This document shows positions 27,604-36,136 of a DNA stretch of 64,000 nt, one piece after another. The first letter of the stretch is position 1, and every line of letters begins with the position of its first letter. The stretch covers positions 90,463 through 154,462 of the forward strand of contig NZ_JONP01000014.1 of the NCBI RefSeq assembly GCF_000711725.1, in the 5' to 3' direction. The stretch is from Roseomonas aerilata DSM 19363. Lineage in GTDB: Bacteria > Pseudomonadota > Alphaproteobacteria > Acetobacterales > Acetobacteraceae. The notes beneath the pieces were generated by a model that did not search any database, had not been told where the DNA came from, and saw nothing but the letters and a program-made list of their open reading frames with translations. The position numbers and the translations under genes were made by a program.

Positions 27604-29064
27604 ATGACGTTCCGCCGCGCCGCGCTGATCCTCGCTTGCCTGCTCGCCGGGCCGGCACTTGCCCAGGCGCCGCGGCCCCCGGGCACCGGCTCCTCCGCCC
27701 GGTCGCAGCTGGGCGTCGCGCCGGGCAAGCAGGCGACGGTTAAGGGAACCGCCGCGCCTAATCGCCCGGCGGCCACGGCATCGCGCGGTGCCGTGCCGCC
27801 CCGCAGCGCCTCCGCATCCCGGCCTGCCGCGCCGCGCGGCGGCGCAGCTCGGGGCACTGCGGCTTCGCGAACAAGGTCCCCGGGCGCCGCCGCATCCCGC
27901 CCGGGTCTCGCGGCGTCGCGCCCTCCCGCCCAACCGACACCCGCCGCTGTTCCTGCCGCGCCCGTCGTCCTCCCCGCGACCGAAGCGGCCGTCGTGCCGC
28001 ATGGCGCTGTGCCCCTCCTCCCCGCGGCAGCGGCCGCGCCCTCGGCGGTGCCGGTCGCGCGTCGCGGGGCACCCGTGCTCGCCGGCCCCTTCCTCCCCGC
28101 ACCCGAACCTTCCGGCCCCATCGCCTCCTGCGAGCCACCCGGCGCCCCCGTGCGGAACCTCGAGAGCACCGGCTTCTACGCAGACCCTGCCTTCTCCCGG
28201 CCCGATCCCCTGCGGATGCGCGCGGATGCGGAGGCCGGGCGTCCGCTGGTCGATTGGCTCTCCCTCGTCCAGCGCGCCGTCGCTCGGCACCGCGCGGGCG
28301 AGGCCGGGGCGGCGGCCTGCGCCCTTGCGGCGCTGGACCAATGGGCGAAGGGCGGCGCGCTGCTTGGCGCCTTCAACCTCCAGGGCGGCTACCACCGGAA
28401 ATGGGCGCTCGCCGGCGCCGCGCTTTCCTTCCTGGCCATCCGCGAGGCGCCGGGACTCGACCCCGTGGCGCTCGGCCGTACCGCCCGCTGGCTCGGCGAG
28501 GTGGCTGAGGCGGTGCGGCCCCATTACGAGCGCACCTCCACCGCCATCATCAGCGACGTCCGTAACAACCACGCCGCTTGGGCCGGCCTCGCCGTTGCCG
28601 CAGCCGGGATCGCCGGTGGCAACCGGGCGCAGCTCGACTGGGGCGTGGCCCGCCTGCGCGCCCAGCTCGCCCAGGTCGATGAGCGCGGCGTCCTCCCGCA
28701 GGAGGCCAAGCGCGGCGCCATGGCCCTGCACTACCACCTCTTCGCACTCGACGCGGTCGCGGCGCTGGAGCGACTGGCCGCCGCGAACGGCATCGCGCTG
28801 ACCGAGGGGGAGCGCGCCGCCTATGCCCGCCTGCGCGACCTCTGCCTCGCCGCGGGGCGCGACCCGGCCCGGATGGAGGCGATCGCAGGGGTTCCCCAGT
28901 CCGACCCCTGGCTGGGCGAGCGCGCGCCGCTCGCCACGGCGAATGGGCTGGAGATCGCCTCCATCGCCACGCCCGATTCTGGGCTGGAAGAGGCTCTGGC
29001 CCCCTTCCGCCCCTATGCCGCACGCTGGCTCGGCGGCGCGATTACCGGATGGTGGAAGGGCTGA
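27604..29064 (+). CDS. Alginate lyase family protein (PL5, AlgL-like) with Ala/Pro-rich linker
   Basis: A 486-residue exported protein. Residues 1-21 are a signal peptide ending in ALAQ. A low-complexity Ala/Pro/Arg/Ser linker spans about 22-165. The catalytic alpha/alpha-barrel follows, with the family motifs SDVRNNHAAW (Asn-His) and RGAMALHYHLFALD (His-Tyr). The AlgL family cleaves mannuronate-rich alginate in the periplasm by beta-elimination. No alginate biosynthesis genes are nearby, so the natural substrate may be another uronate polymer. The chosen ATG gives a clean signal peptide. Confidence 0.82.
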   Translation: MTFRRAALILACLLAGPALAQAPRPPGTGSSARSQLGVAPGKQATVKGTAAPNRPAATASRGAVPPRSASASRPAAPRGGAARGTAASRTRSPGAAASRPGLAASRPPAQPTPAAVPAAPVVLPATEAAVVPHGAVPLLPAAAAAPSAVPVARRGAPVLAGPFLPAPEPSGPIASCEPPGAPVRNLESTGFYADPAFSRPDPLRMRADAEAGRPLVDWLSLVQRAVARHRAGEAGAAACALAALDQWAKGGALLGAFNLQGGYHRKWALAGAALSFLAIREAPGLDPVALGRTARWLGEVAEAVRPHYERTSTAIISDVRNNHAAWAGLAVAAAGIAGGNRAQLDWGVARLRAQLAQVDERGVLPQEAKRGAMALHYHLFALDAVAALERLAAANGIALTEGERAAYARLRDLCLAAGRDPARMEAIAGVPQSDPWLGERAPLATANGLEIASIATPDSGLEEALAPFRPYAARWLGGAITGWWKG

Positions 29065-29067
29065 GGC

Positions 29068-29520
29068 CTACCCGCATGCGTCGCGCGGCGGGCTCCCGCT
29101 CGGGCCGCTCTCTTCCTGGCGCTCGGCACCACGGGCCGCGCTTGCCAGCACGGCGGTCAGCGCCGAAGGGCTCACGGGTTTCTGCAGGATCGCGAGCGGC
29201 CCGGTCGCCTCGCAGCGTGCGCGGAAGGCCGGGTCGCCGGAACCGGTGACGAAGAGGAAGGGCGGCCCGCCGCGCGCCCGCAGCATCCCCGCGAGGTCCA
29301 CGCCGTCCGCCCCGCCCGGCAGCTTCACGTCGAGGCTGACGAGATCGACCGTCTCGCCGTCTAGGATTCGAAGGGCCGCCGCCACGGTTGGCGCGATGCC
29401 CGCCACCTCGTGGCCAGCATCCTCGATCACCTGCCCGAGGTAATCCGCGATGAGAAGCTCGTCCTCGACGACGAGCACCTTCAGGGGCCGATGCCCCGTG
29501 TTGGAACCGTGATTCGCCAT
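29068..29520 (-). CDS. Single-domain response regulator (CheY-like)
   Basis: A 150-residue receiver domain with no output domain. The acidic pair is VEDE (19-21), the phosphoacceptor is Asp64 in SLDVKLPGG, Thr is in FVTGSGD, and Lys in LQKPVS. A short Gly/Pro/Ser-rich tail follows. Its ATG lies 40 bases inside the end of the upstream kinase gene; a GTG at 29478 would remove that overlap. It is the probable phosphotransfer partner of the adjacent receiver-kinase. Confidence 0.88.
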   Translation of the reverse strand: MANHGSNTGHRPLKVLVVEDELLIADYLGQVIEDAGHEVAGIAPTVAAALRILDGETVDLVSLDVKLPGGADGVDLAGMLRARGGPPFLFVTGSGDPAFRARCEATGPLAILQKPVSPSALTAVLASAARGAERQEESGPSGSPPRDACG

Positions 29521-30491
29521 GTCGTGCCGGGGAGTGATGCCCCGCCAGTCTCCATCTCGCCGCCGACCTGCTGCACGAGGCGATGGACCAGCCGCATACC
29601 CAATCCCCCCGATCCCCCCGATCCGCCCTTGGGCTCCGCCGGCTGCTTGCCGTTGCCGTTGTCCGATATCTCAAGGCGGAAGCGGTCCGCGTCAATCCGA
29701 TGGAAGCGGACACCCAGCCGTCCCTCGCCCTCGGCGAAGCGGGCGTGCTGGAGCGAGTTGGTGATCAACTCATTCGCGACCAGGGCGAGGGGCACCGCCA
29801 GGTCCACTGGCAGGGGGGTGGCCTCCACCTCGACCGATGCCGTGACGCCACGGCTGTCGAGCCCGAGCAGGTCGTCCACGAGCTGCCCCAGGAAATCCGC
29901 GAAGTCCACGCGGCGGAAGTCGCCCCCACGGTAGAGCCGTTCCTGCAGGAGGGAAAGCGACTGCACGCGCCGGCCGAGATCCTCGAGCTTCGTCCGCGCG
30001 TCCGCGTCCGCGATCGCGCGGGCCGTGAAGCTGATCAGCCCGACCATGAGCTGCAGGTTGTTGTGCAGGCGGTGGTAGAGTTCCTGGGTCAGGAGGTCCC
30101 GGTTCTCCTCCAGGCCGCGCCGTGTCTCCGCCCTCGTCACGGCCGCCCGCGCGGCGGCGGCCAGCCGCTGCAGCTGCCGTGCCGACTTCACGACGTAGTC
30201 ATCGAACCCTGCCTTGATGGCGCGGACCGCGACCTCCTCGCTGCCGGTACCGGTGAACATCACGGCGGGGCAGCCTGGCGCTACGGTCCGAACCCTCTCC
30301 AGGATATCGAAGCCGGTCGTCCAGTTCAGTTCGAGGTCGGAGACGAGCAGGCCGGGCGGCGTTCGCATCGCCTGGTCGAGGGTGGCCGGATCGCCGGCTT
30401 CCAGGATCTCGGCCCCCGGGAACTCGCGCCGCATCGCCCGCGCGGCCAGGCCTCGGAAATCAGGGTCATCATCGGCAATCAGGATTCGCAT
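29481..30491 (-). CDS. Receiver domain-HisKA_2/HWE histidine kinase hybrid
   Basis: A 336-residue soluble protein. Residues 1-115 are a receiver domain (phosphoacceptor Asp52 in SDLELN, Thr in MFTGTGSEE, Lys in VVKSA). A HisKA_2 dimerisation domain follows with His140 in ELYHRLHNNLQLM. The HATPase region has NELITNSLQHA (N box) and DNGNGKQP plus GLGMRLV (G boxes). A receiver placed before a kinase means the kinase is controlled by phosphorylation from another kinase. Its 3' end overlaps the single-domain regulator gene, and it is divergent from a CHASE3 kinase. Confidence 0.9.
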   Translation of the reverse strand: MRILIADDDPDFRGLAARAMRREFPGAEILEAGDPATLDQAMRTPPGLLVSDLELNWTTGFDILERVRTVAPGCPAVMFTGTGSEEVAVRAIKAGFDDYVVKSARQLQRLAAAARAAVTRAETRRGLEENRDLLTQELYHRLHNNLQLMVGLISFTARAIADADARTKLEDLGRRVQSLSLLQERLYRGGDFRRVDFADFLGQLVDDLLGLDSRGVTASVEVEATPLPVDLAVPLALVANELITNSLQHARFAEGEGRLGVRFHRIDADRFRLEISDNGNGKQPAEPKGGSGGSGGLGMRLVHRLVQQVGGEMETGGASLPGTTWRITVPTRGIGP

Positions 30492-30630
30492 CGCCCGAGA
30501 ACGACGCGGCCCCGGCCAGGGTTGATCCCGGCTCTGCGGCGCGATCGTACCGCAGGATGAAACCCACCATGGGCTGCTTGCCTTGGAATGTACCCTTGCT
30601 TGAGACGGACGAGAGGAGACGGTCCCGGGC

Positions 30631-32130
30631 ATGACGGCGATGCTGAGCGAGGCAGAGCCCTATGGCCGTTCGACGGGGCGAGGGGGCCTTGGCCCGCCCG
30701 CTTGGCGACCGCGATGGACAGGCGACCTCTCGGCCCTTGCGGCCGTCGCCGTGGCCACCTCCCTGGCCATGCTCATGGCAGGGGTCATCCTGCTGAACAT
30801 CAACCTGAGGCGCATCGCGGAGGCGCGGGCGCTGGTGGAGGTCACGGTCGCCGTGCTGGACGGCGCCAGGTCCGTCGTCGTCGGAATCGTTGACGCCGAG
30901 ACCGGGCAACGCGGCTACCTGCTGACGGGGGAGGCGCGATACCTCCAGCCCTATGACACGGCGGTCCGGCGGATCTGGAATGATTGGGAGCACCTGATCG
31001 TCCGGGTACGCCTCCCCGAACAGCGGCGGCGGCTGTTGGCGGTCCGCCCGCTCATCGAAGAAAAGCTGGCGGAGCTGGCGGAGACCGTCCGCCTTCGCCA
31101 GCACTCGCTCGACGACGCTCTGCAGGTGGTGCGGACCGACCGGGGCATCCGGATCATGGACGAGATCCGCACCCGCTTCAGCGAGTTCGAGGGGGTGGCG
31201 CGCGACCTGCTGGTGGAACGTAGCCGCATGCAGGAGGAGCGCACCCGCTTCACCACATGGGTGGCGCTCGGCTGCGGCGCCCTGGCGCTCATCTCCGCCG
31301 CCCTTGGGGGCTTCATGGTCCTGCGCCGCCGGGATGTGCGCCGGCTGGCCGAGCAGAACCTCAGCCTGGAGCGGCAGGTGACGGCGCGGACGGCGGCGCT
31401 GGAGGAGTCCAACGACGAACTGCAGGCCTTCGCCGCGGCCATCTCGCACGACCTGCGCGCCCCCGCCCGCGTCATCGGCGGCTACGCGGCCGCACTGGAG
31501 GAGGATGCCGGCGAGCGCCTGGCCGCGGAGGAGCGCGGCTTCCTCGCGCGGATCGCCGGGGCGGCGGCGCGGATGGATGGGCTGATCGACGACATTCTCG
31601 GCTACAGCCGCCTCGCGCGGCAGGATCTGCCGCTGAGACGGGTTGCGCTGGAGGACGTGGTCGATGCCGTGCTCGACAGCCGGCGGGAGGAAGCCGCCGC
31701 GGCCAATGCACGGATCGAGCTGCGCCGCCCGATGGGCGCGGTGCGTGGCCACCTTTCGGCGCTCACCCAGGCCTTCGGCAACCTCTTCGGCAATGCGCTG
31801 AAATTCACCGCGCCGGGCCAGCGGCCGGAGGTGCTCATCCATACGGAGCCCGGCTCGCCCGGGACGATCCGTCTTCTGGTGGAGGACCGTGGGATCGGCG
31901 TCGCGCCCGGACAGGAGGAGCGGGTCTTCCGCCCCTTCGAGCGCCTGCACGGCCGGGAGGCCTATCCCGGCACCGGGGTTGGGCTTGCGATCGTGCGGCG
32001 CGTGGCCGAGCGCCTCGGCGGCCACTGCGGTGTCGCTTCACGGCCGGGAGGTGGCAGCCGTTTCTGGATCGAGCTGCCGGCCTGGACGGAGGAAGGCGCC
32101 GGCGACCCGCCTCGCCGCCCGCCGGAATAG
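30631..32130 (+). CDS. CHASE3-domain sensor histidine kinase
   Basis: A 499-residue membrane kinase. Helix 1 is at about 33-57. A periplasmic CHASE3 domain (about 60-205) contains VDAETGQRGYLLTGEARYLQPY, and helix 2 is at about 210-231. HisKA has His273 in AISHDLRAPAR, and the HATPase domain has NLFGNALKFT, EDRGIGV and GTGVGLAIVRR. It is divergent from the receiver-kinase 139 bases away. It has no cognate DNA-binding regulator next to it. Phosphorylation of the neighbouring receiver-kinase is a reasonable inference. Confidence 0.93.
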   Translation: MTAMLSEAEPYGRSTGRGGLGPPAWRPRWTGDLSALAAVAVATSLAMLMAGVILLNINLRRIAEARALVEVTVAVLDGARSVVVGIVDAETGQRGYLLTGEARYLQPYDTAVRRIWNDWEHLIVRVRLPEQRRRLLAVRPLIEEKLAELAETVRLRQHSLDDALQVVRTDRGIRIMDEIRTRFSEFEGVARDLLVERSRMQEERTRFTTWVALGCGALALISAALGGFMVLRRRDVRRLAEQNLSLERQVTARTAALEESNDELQAFAAAISHDLRAPARVIGGYAAALEEDAGERLAAEERGFLARIAGAAARMDGLIDDILGYSRLARQDLPLRRVALEDVVDAVLDSRREEAAAANARIELRRPMGAVRGHLSALTQAFGNLFGNALKFTAPGQRPEVLIHTEPGSPGTIRLLVEDRGIGVAPGQEERVFRPFERLHGREAYPGTGVGLAIVRRVAERLGGHCGVASRPGGGSRFWIELPAWTEEGAGDPPRRPPE

Positions 32131-32138
32131 GGAACCGG

Positions 32139-33137
32139 CTACTCGGCGCGCGGCGGGCGGCCCATCAGGCGCTCCACGGCCGCGTCCATTTCCAACGTGC
32201 CGTCCAGCACGGCGGCCACGGCGGCGCAGACCGGCAACTCCACCCCCGCCTGCGCCGCACGGGCGAGAAGGGCCGGCGCCGTCGCCACACCTTCCGTTAC
32301 CGACTGCCGCCCGGCCAGCACGGCCGCCGCCGATTCCCCGCGCCCGAGGGCGAGGCCGAGCGAGAAGTTCCGGCTGCCCGCGCCCGCGCAAGTGAGCATG
32401 AGGTCGCCGAGGCCCGAGAGCCCCGCCACTGTCTCCGCCCGCCCGCCGAGGGCCACGACCAGCCGCGCGATCTCGGCCAGGCAGCGCGTGACGAGGGCGG
32501 CGCGAGCGTTCTCGCCCAGCCCCGCGCCCATCACCGCCCCGGCCGCAATCGCCGCCACGTTCTTCGCGGCCCCTGCCACCTGCACCCCCAGCGGGTCCGT
32601 GCCGGCGTAGAGGCGGAAGCCCGGGGAAGCGAGGCGTGCCATCACCTCTCCCCGCAACGCCCCGTCCGCCCCCGCTACCACGGCCGCGGCGGGAAGGCCC
32701 GCCGCCACTTCATGCGCGAAGTTCGGGCCGGAGAGCACCGCCGCCGCCAGCTGCGGCCGGGCCTCCGCGAGGATCTCCAGCGGGAAGCGCAGCGTCCCGG
32801 TCTCTACCCCCTTCGCGACCACGACGCAGGGCGGCAGCGCGCCCAACCCCTTCAGCACGGCGCCGAGGTGCTGGGTCGGCACTGCCAGGATCGCGAGGGA
32901 GGCACCGGCCAGCGCCGCCCGCGCATCTCCCGTTACCGCCAGGCCAGGGGGCAGGGGGGTGCCCGGGAGGTGCCGCGCGTTCTTCCGAAGCGCGTCGATC
33001 GAGAGGGCCTGCGCCGGCTCCCTTGCCCAGAGAACCACCTCCTGCCCTGCCGCCTCGGCCGCGCGCGTGGCCTGGATGGCCAGTGCGGTTCCCCAGGCAC
33101 CGGCGCCGATCACCGCGACCTTATTGCCCCCGCTCAT
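32139..33137 (-). CDS. gpsA: Glycerol-3-phosphate dehydrogenase [NAD(P)+]
   Basis: A 332-residue cytoplasmic enzyme that reduces dihydroxyacetone phosphate to sn-glycerol-3-phosphate for phospholipid synthesis. Features are the Rossmann loop VIGAGAWGTALA, the SGPNFAHEVA block, the catalytic Lys in GAAKNVAAIAAG, and the GLSGLGDLMLTC motif. The ATG at 33137 overlaps the rlmJ stop (ATGA). It is the last gene of the tsaD-rlmJ-gpsA unit, a conserved order in Alphaproteobacteria. Confidence 0.95.
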   Translation of the reverse strand: MSGGNKVAVIGAGAWGTALAIQATRAAEAAGQEVVLWAREPAQALSIDALRKNARHLPGTPLPPGLAVTGDARAALAGASLAILAVPTQHLGAVLKGLGALPPCVVVAKGVETGTLRFPLEILAEARPQLAAAVLSGPNFAHEVAAGLPAAAVVAGADGALRGEVMARLASPGFRLYAGTDPLGVQVAGAAKNVAAIAAGAVMGAGLGENARAALVTRCLAEIARLVVALGGRAETVAGLSGLGDLMLTCAGAGSRNFSLGLALGRGESAAAVLAGRQSVTEGVATAPALLARAAQAGVELPVCAAVAAVLDGTLEMDAAVERLMGRPPRAE

Positions 33138-33958
33138 TCCGGCACGATCTCCGTCACGGCCCAGCCGCCGCCACTCCCGTGATCGTCGAAGCGCGCTTGG
33201 AGGGCGGCCAGGAGGGAGCGGGCCGTCTCCGCGAAGCCGTAGGGTGGGTTCACGACGAGAAAGCCGCAGCCGTTCAGCCGCCGCGGGTCGGTCGGCTCGC
33301 GCAGCCACAGCTCGCAGCCGATCACGTCCCGCAGGCCGGCGGCGGCGATGGCATCGGTGAAGGCCCGCACCGGCGTTCGGTGCTTGATGGGGTACCAGGC
33401 CGCCTGCACCGCTGGGCGGAAGCGCTGCGCCAAGCGAGCTATCGCGGCCGAGAGCCGGGCGAACTCGTCCTCCACCTCGAAGGGCGGGTCGAAGAGCACC
33501 AGCCCGCGCCGCTCCGGGAAGGGAGTGAGGGCGGTGATGGCTTCGTACGCGTCCCGCCGGTGCACGGACACCTGGGGATCGCCCTTGAAGGCCGCGCGCA
33601 GCGTCGCGGCGTCCTCCGGGTGCAGCTCGCAGAGGGAGAGGTGGTCCCCCGGCCGCAGCATGGCGCGGATCAGCGCCGGGCTGCCCGGATAGGTGCCCGG
33701 CGGAAAGCTCCGCACCAGGGTGAGCCAGGGCAGCAGCGGCCCGTCTTGAATGGCCTCCAGCAGCCCGATGCCGTCGCGCCATTCTCCGGTGCGCCGGGCC
33801 TCCTCGGATTGCAGGTCGTAGAGGCCGATGCCCGCATGGGTATCGAGCACGCGGAAAGGCGTCGCCTTCCGGCCCAGCGCCGCGACGAGGGCGTGCGCCA
33901 GGGCGTGCTTCATGCAATCAGCGAAATTCGCGGCGTGGAAGGCGTGCCGGTAGTTCAT
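33134..33958 (-). CDS. rlmJ: 23S rRNA (adenine(2030)-N6)-methyltransferase
   Basis: A 274-residue SAM-dependent enzyme. The N-terminus MNYRHAFHAANFADCMKHAL and DTHAGIGLYDL are typical of RlmJ, and LVLFDPPFE is the catalytic DPP[YF] motif of N6-adenine methylases. It methylates A2030 of 23S rRNA. The ATG at 33958 overlaps the tsaD stop (ATGA), and the stop overlaps the gpsA start the same way. Confidence 0.94.
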   Translation of the reverse strand: MNYRHAFHAANFADCMKHALAHALVAALGRKATPFRVLDTHAGIGLYDLQSEEARRTGEWRDGIGLLEAIQDGPLLPWLTLVRSFPPGTYPGSPALIRAMLRPGDHLSLCELHPEDAATLRAAFKGDPQVSVHRRDAYEAITALTPFPERRGLVLFDPPFEVEDEFARLSAAIARLAQRFRPAVQAAWYPIKHRTPVRAFTDAIAAAGLRDVIGCELWLREPTDPRRLNGCGFLVVNPPYGFAETARSLLAALQARFDDHGSGGGWAVTEIVPE

Positions 33959-34986
33959 GCGGGCGGGGTCAACTCGTCCAGTGGCCAGCGGGGGCGGGGG
34001 GCGTGATCCCAGGGATCGGTGAGGCCGGCGTGCAGGCGCTCGATCCCCGCCCAGGCGACCATCACCGCGTTGTCGGTGCAGAGGCGGATGGGGGGCGCGA
34101 CCATCGGCAGCCCCGCGGCCGCCGCGACGGCGGTCAGCGCCGTTCGCACCCCGGTGTTGGCCGCGACGCCGCCCGAGACCACCAGCGCGGTCGCGCCCGG
34201 CGCCATGGCGAGGGCGTGGCGCGCCCGATCCGCGACCACCGCCGCGACCGAGGCCTGGAAGGAGGCCGCGATATCGGCCGGCGCGGCCACGCCCTTGGCC
34301 ACCGCCTGCGCAACGGCGGTCTTGAGGCCGGAGAAGGAGAAGTCGCAGCCCGCCCGCCCGAGAAGGGGGCGTGGCAGCGGCACGCGGGCGGCGTCGCCCC
34401 CGGCCGCCAGCCGTTCGAGATGTGGCCCGCCCGGCCAGGGCAGGCCCAGCAGCTTCGCCGCCTTGTCGAAGGCCTCGCCCACCGCGTCGTCCAGGGTGGT
34501 GCCCAGGCGGCGGTAGCGTCCCAGCCCCTCCACTGCCACGCACTGGCAATGCCCGCCCGAGAGCAGAAGGAGAAGATAGGGAAAGGCCGCCCCGCCCGGC
34601 AGCAGGCCGGGAAGCCGGGGGGTGAGCGCGTGCGCCTCCAGGTGGTTCACCGCGACGAAGGGCAGGCCTTGGGAGAGGGCCATGCCCTTGCCGAAGCTCG
34701 CGCCCACGATCAGCCCGCCGATCAGCCCAGGGCCCGAGGTGGCCGCCACTCCGCCGAGGTCGCCCGGCGCGACGCCCGCGCGCTCCATCACCCCGGCCAC
34801 CAAGCCCGGCAGGTGGGACAGGTGGGCGCGCGCGGCCAGTTCCGGCACCACGCCGCCGAAGCGGGCGTGGTCCTCGGTCTGGCTGAAGACCGCTTCGGCC
34901 ATGATCGTCCCGTCCGGCGCCAGCACGGCCGCCGCTGTCTCGTCGCAACTGCTCTCGATGCCCAGGACCGGACCCTTCAGGTCCAT
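33955..34986 (-). CDS. tsaD: tRNA threonylcarbamoyladenosine synthase subunit TsaD
   Basis: A 343-residue ASKHA-fold enzyme that transfers threonylcarbamoyl from TC-AMP to A37 of ANN-decoding tRNAs. It has GIESSCDETAAAV at the N-terminus, the metal-binding VNHLEAHAL (HxxxH), LLLSGGHCQ, and the C-terminal CTDNAVMVAWAG. It starts the tsaD-rlmJ-gpsA operon and is divergent from hemC, a frequent arrangement in Alphaproteobacteria. Confidence 0.97.
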   Translation of the reverse strand: MDLKGPVLGIESSCDETAAAVLAPDGTIMAEAVFSQTEDHARFGGVVPELAARAHLSHLPGLVAGVMERAGVAPGDLGGVAATSGPGLIGGLIVGASFGKGMALSQGLPFVAVNHLEAHALTPRLPGLLPGGAAFPYLLLLLSGGHCQCVAVEGLGRYRRLGTTLDDAVGEAFDKAAKLLGLPWPGGPHLERLAAGGDAARVPLPRPLLGRAGCDFSFSGLKTAVAQAVAKGVAAPADIAASFQASVAAVVADRARHALAMAPGATALVVSGGVAANTGVRTALTAVAAAAGLPMVAPPIRLCTDNAVMVAWAGIERLHAGLTDPWDHAPRPRWPLDELTPPA

Positions 34987-35107
34987 CCGCCATGCCCCCG
35001 CCTGCTCGCGGCGGCTTCTAGAGCAATTCCGGCGCGGGGAGGAAATGCGCGGCAGATTCCCGCTCCGGTCGTTTCCGGGGAGCGGTGAACGTCTCTATAA
35101 GGCCGCC

Positions 35108-36136
35108 ATGTCGCTCGCCCATCCCGGCCCCCGTTCCAGCCACGGGGGCGGCGCATCCGCGGAAGCAACGCGGGTGCGGCCCCATATGCGCTCCCTGCCC
35201 CTTCGCGTGGGCACGCGCGGTTCGCCGCTCGCCCTTTGGCAGACCCGCTGCTTCGTCGGGATGGTCACGCATTTCTGCCCGGTGCTCCGCGCCGCCAATG
35301 CTTTCGAGGAGCACGTGATCCAGACCTCGGGGGACCGGATTCAGGACCGGCGCCTGGCGGATCTCGGCGGCAAGGGGCTCTTCGCGAAGGAGATCCACGA
35401 GGCGCTGCTCGACGGCCGCATCGATTTCGCGGTGCATAGCCTGAAGGACCTGGAGACGGAGATGCCGCCCGGGGTGGTGCTCGCCTGCACCCTCAAGCGG
35501 GAGGACAGCCGCGACGTCCTCATCCCCGGCCCGCACCTGCCGCCGCTCGACCCTTCGGACCCGATCGGCAGCATCCCGGCCGGCACGCGGCTCGGCACGG
35601 CCAGCCTCCGCCGGCAGGCCCAGGTGCTGCACGTCCGGCCGGACCTGCGGGTCGGGATGATCCGCGGCAATATCCAGAGCCGCCTTCGCAAGCTGGAGGA
35701 AGGGGAGGCGGACGCCACCCTCCTTGCCCTTGCCGGCCTTCGGCGGATGGAATTGGCGCCGGAGGGAATGATGATCATCGACCCCGAGGCGATGGTGCCG
35801 GCGGCGGGCCAGGGCATCGTCGGCGTCACCGTGCGGGCCGAGGACACCGAGCTGCACGAGCTTCTCTCGGGCATCGAGGACCGGGAGGCCCGCGCCGTCT
35901 CCCGCGCCGAGCGCGCCCTGCTCGCCTCGCTCGACGGCTCCTGCCGCACGCCCATCGGTGGCCATGCCCGCCTGTTGCCCGATGGCCGCCTGCACCTGAC
36001 CGGCCTCGTCGCGCGGGCGGACGGTTCCTTCCTCCTCAAGCGCAGCCTGCACGGCCCGGCCGCCGACGCGGAGCGGATCGGTGTGGAGCTGGGCAGCAGC
36101 CTCCGTGCCGACAGCCCGGCGGACATCTTTGGTTGA
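35108..36136 (+). CDS. hemC: Hydroxymethylbilane synthase (porphobilinogen deaminase)
   Basis: A 342-residue enzyme of heme synthesis that polymerises four porphobilinogens. Features are VGTRGSPLALWQT, SLKDLETEMP, TASLRRQAQ and SLDGSCRTPIGGHA, whose Cys carries the dipyrromethane cofactor. The ATG at 35108 has AAGG 6 bases upstream; an ATG at 35186 would give a more usual 316 residues and removes a Ser/Gly-rich leader, so the start is uncertain. It overlaps hemD and begins the hemC-hemD-mic60-hemY run. Confidence 0.95.
   Translation: MSLAHPGPRSSHGGGASAEATRVRPHMRSLPLRVGTRGSPLALWQTRCFVGMVTHFCPVLRAANAFEEHVIQTSGDRIQDRRLADLGGKGLFAKEIHEALLDGRIDFAVHSLKDLETEMPPGVVLACTLKREDSRDVLIPGPHLPPLDPSDPIGSIPAGTRLGTASLRRQAQVLHVRPDLRVGMIRGNIQSRLRKLEEGEADATLLALAGLRRMELAPEGMMIIDPEAMVPAAGQGIVGVTVRAEDTELHELLSGIEDREARAVSRAERALLASLDGSCRTPIGGHARLLPDGRLHLTGLVARADGSFLLKRSLHGPAADAERIGVELGSSLRADSPADIFG

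Noticed and set aside
33959..34993. Fusion-like extension of the rlmJ frame through tsaD
   Set aside because: The extra residues are an out-of-frame reading of tsaD; MNYRHAFHAANF is the standard RlmJ N-terminus.
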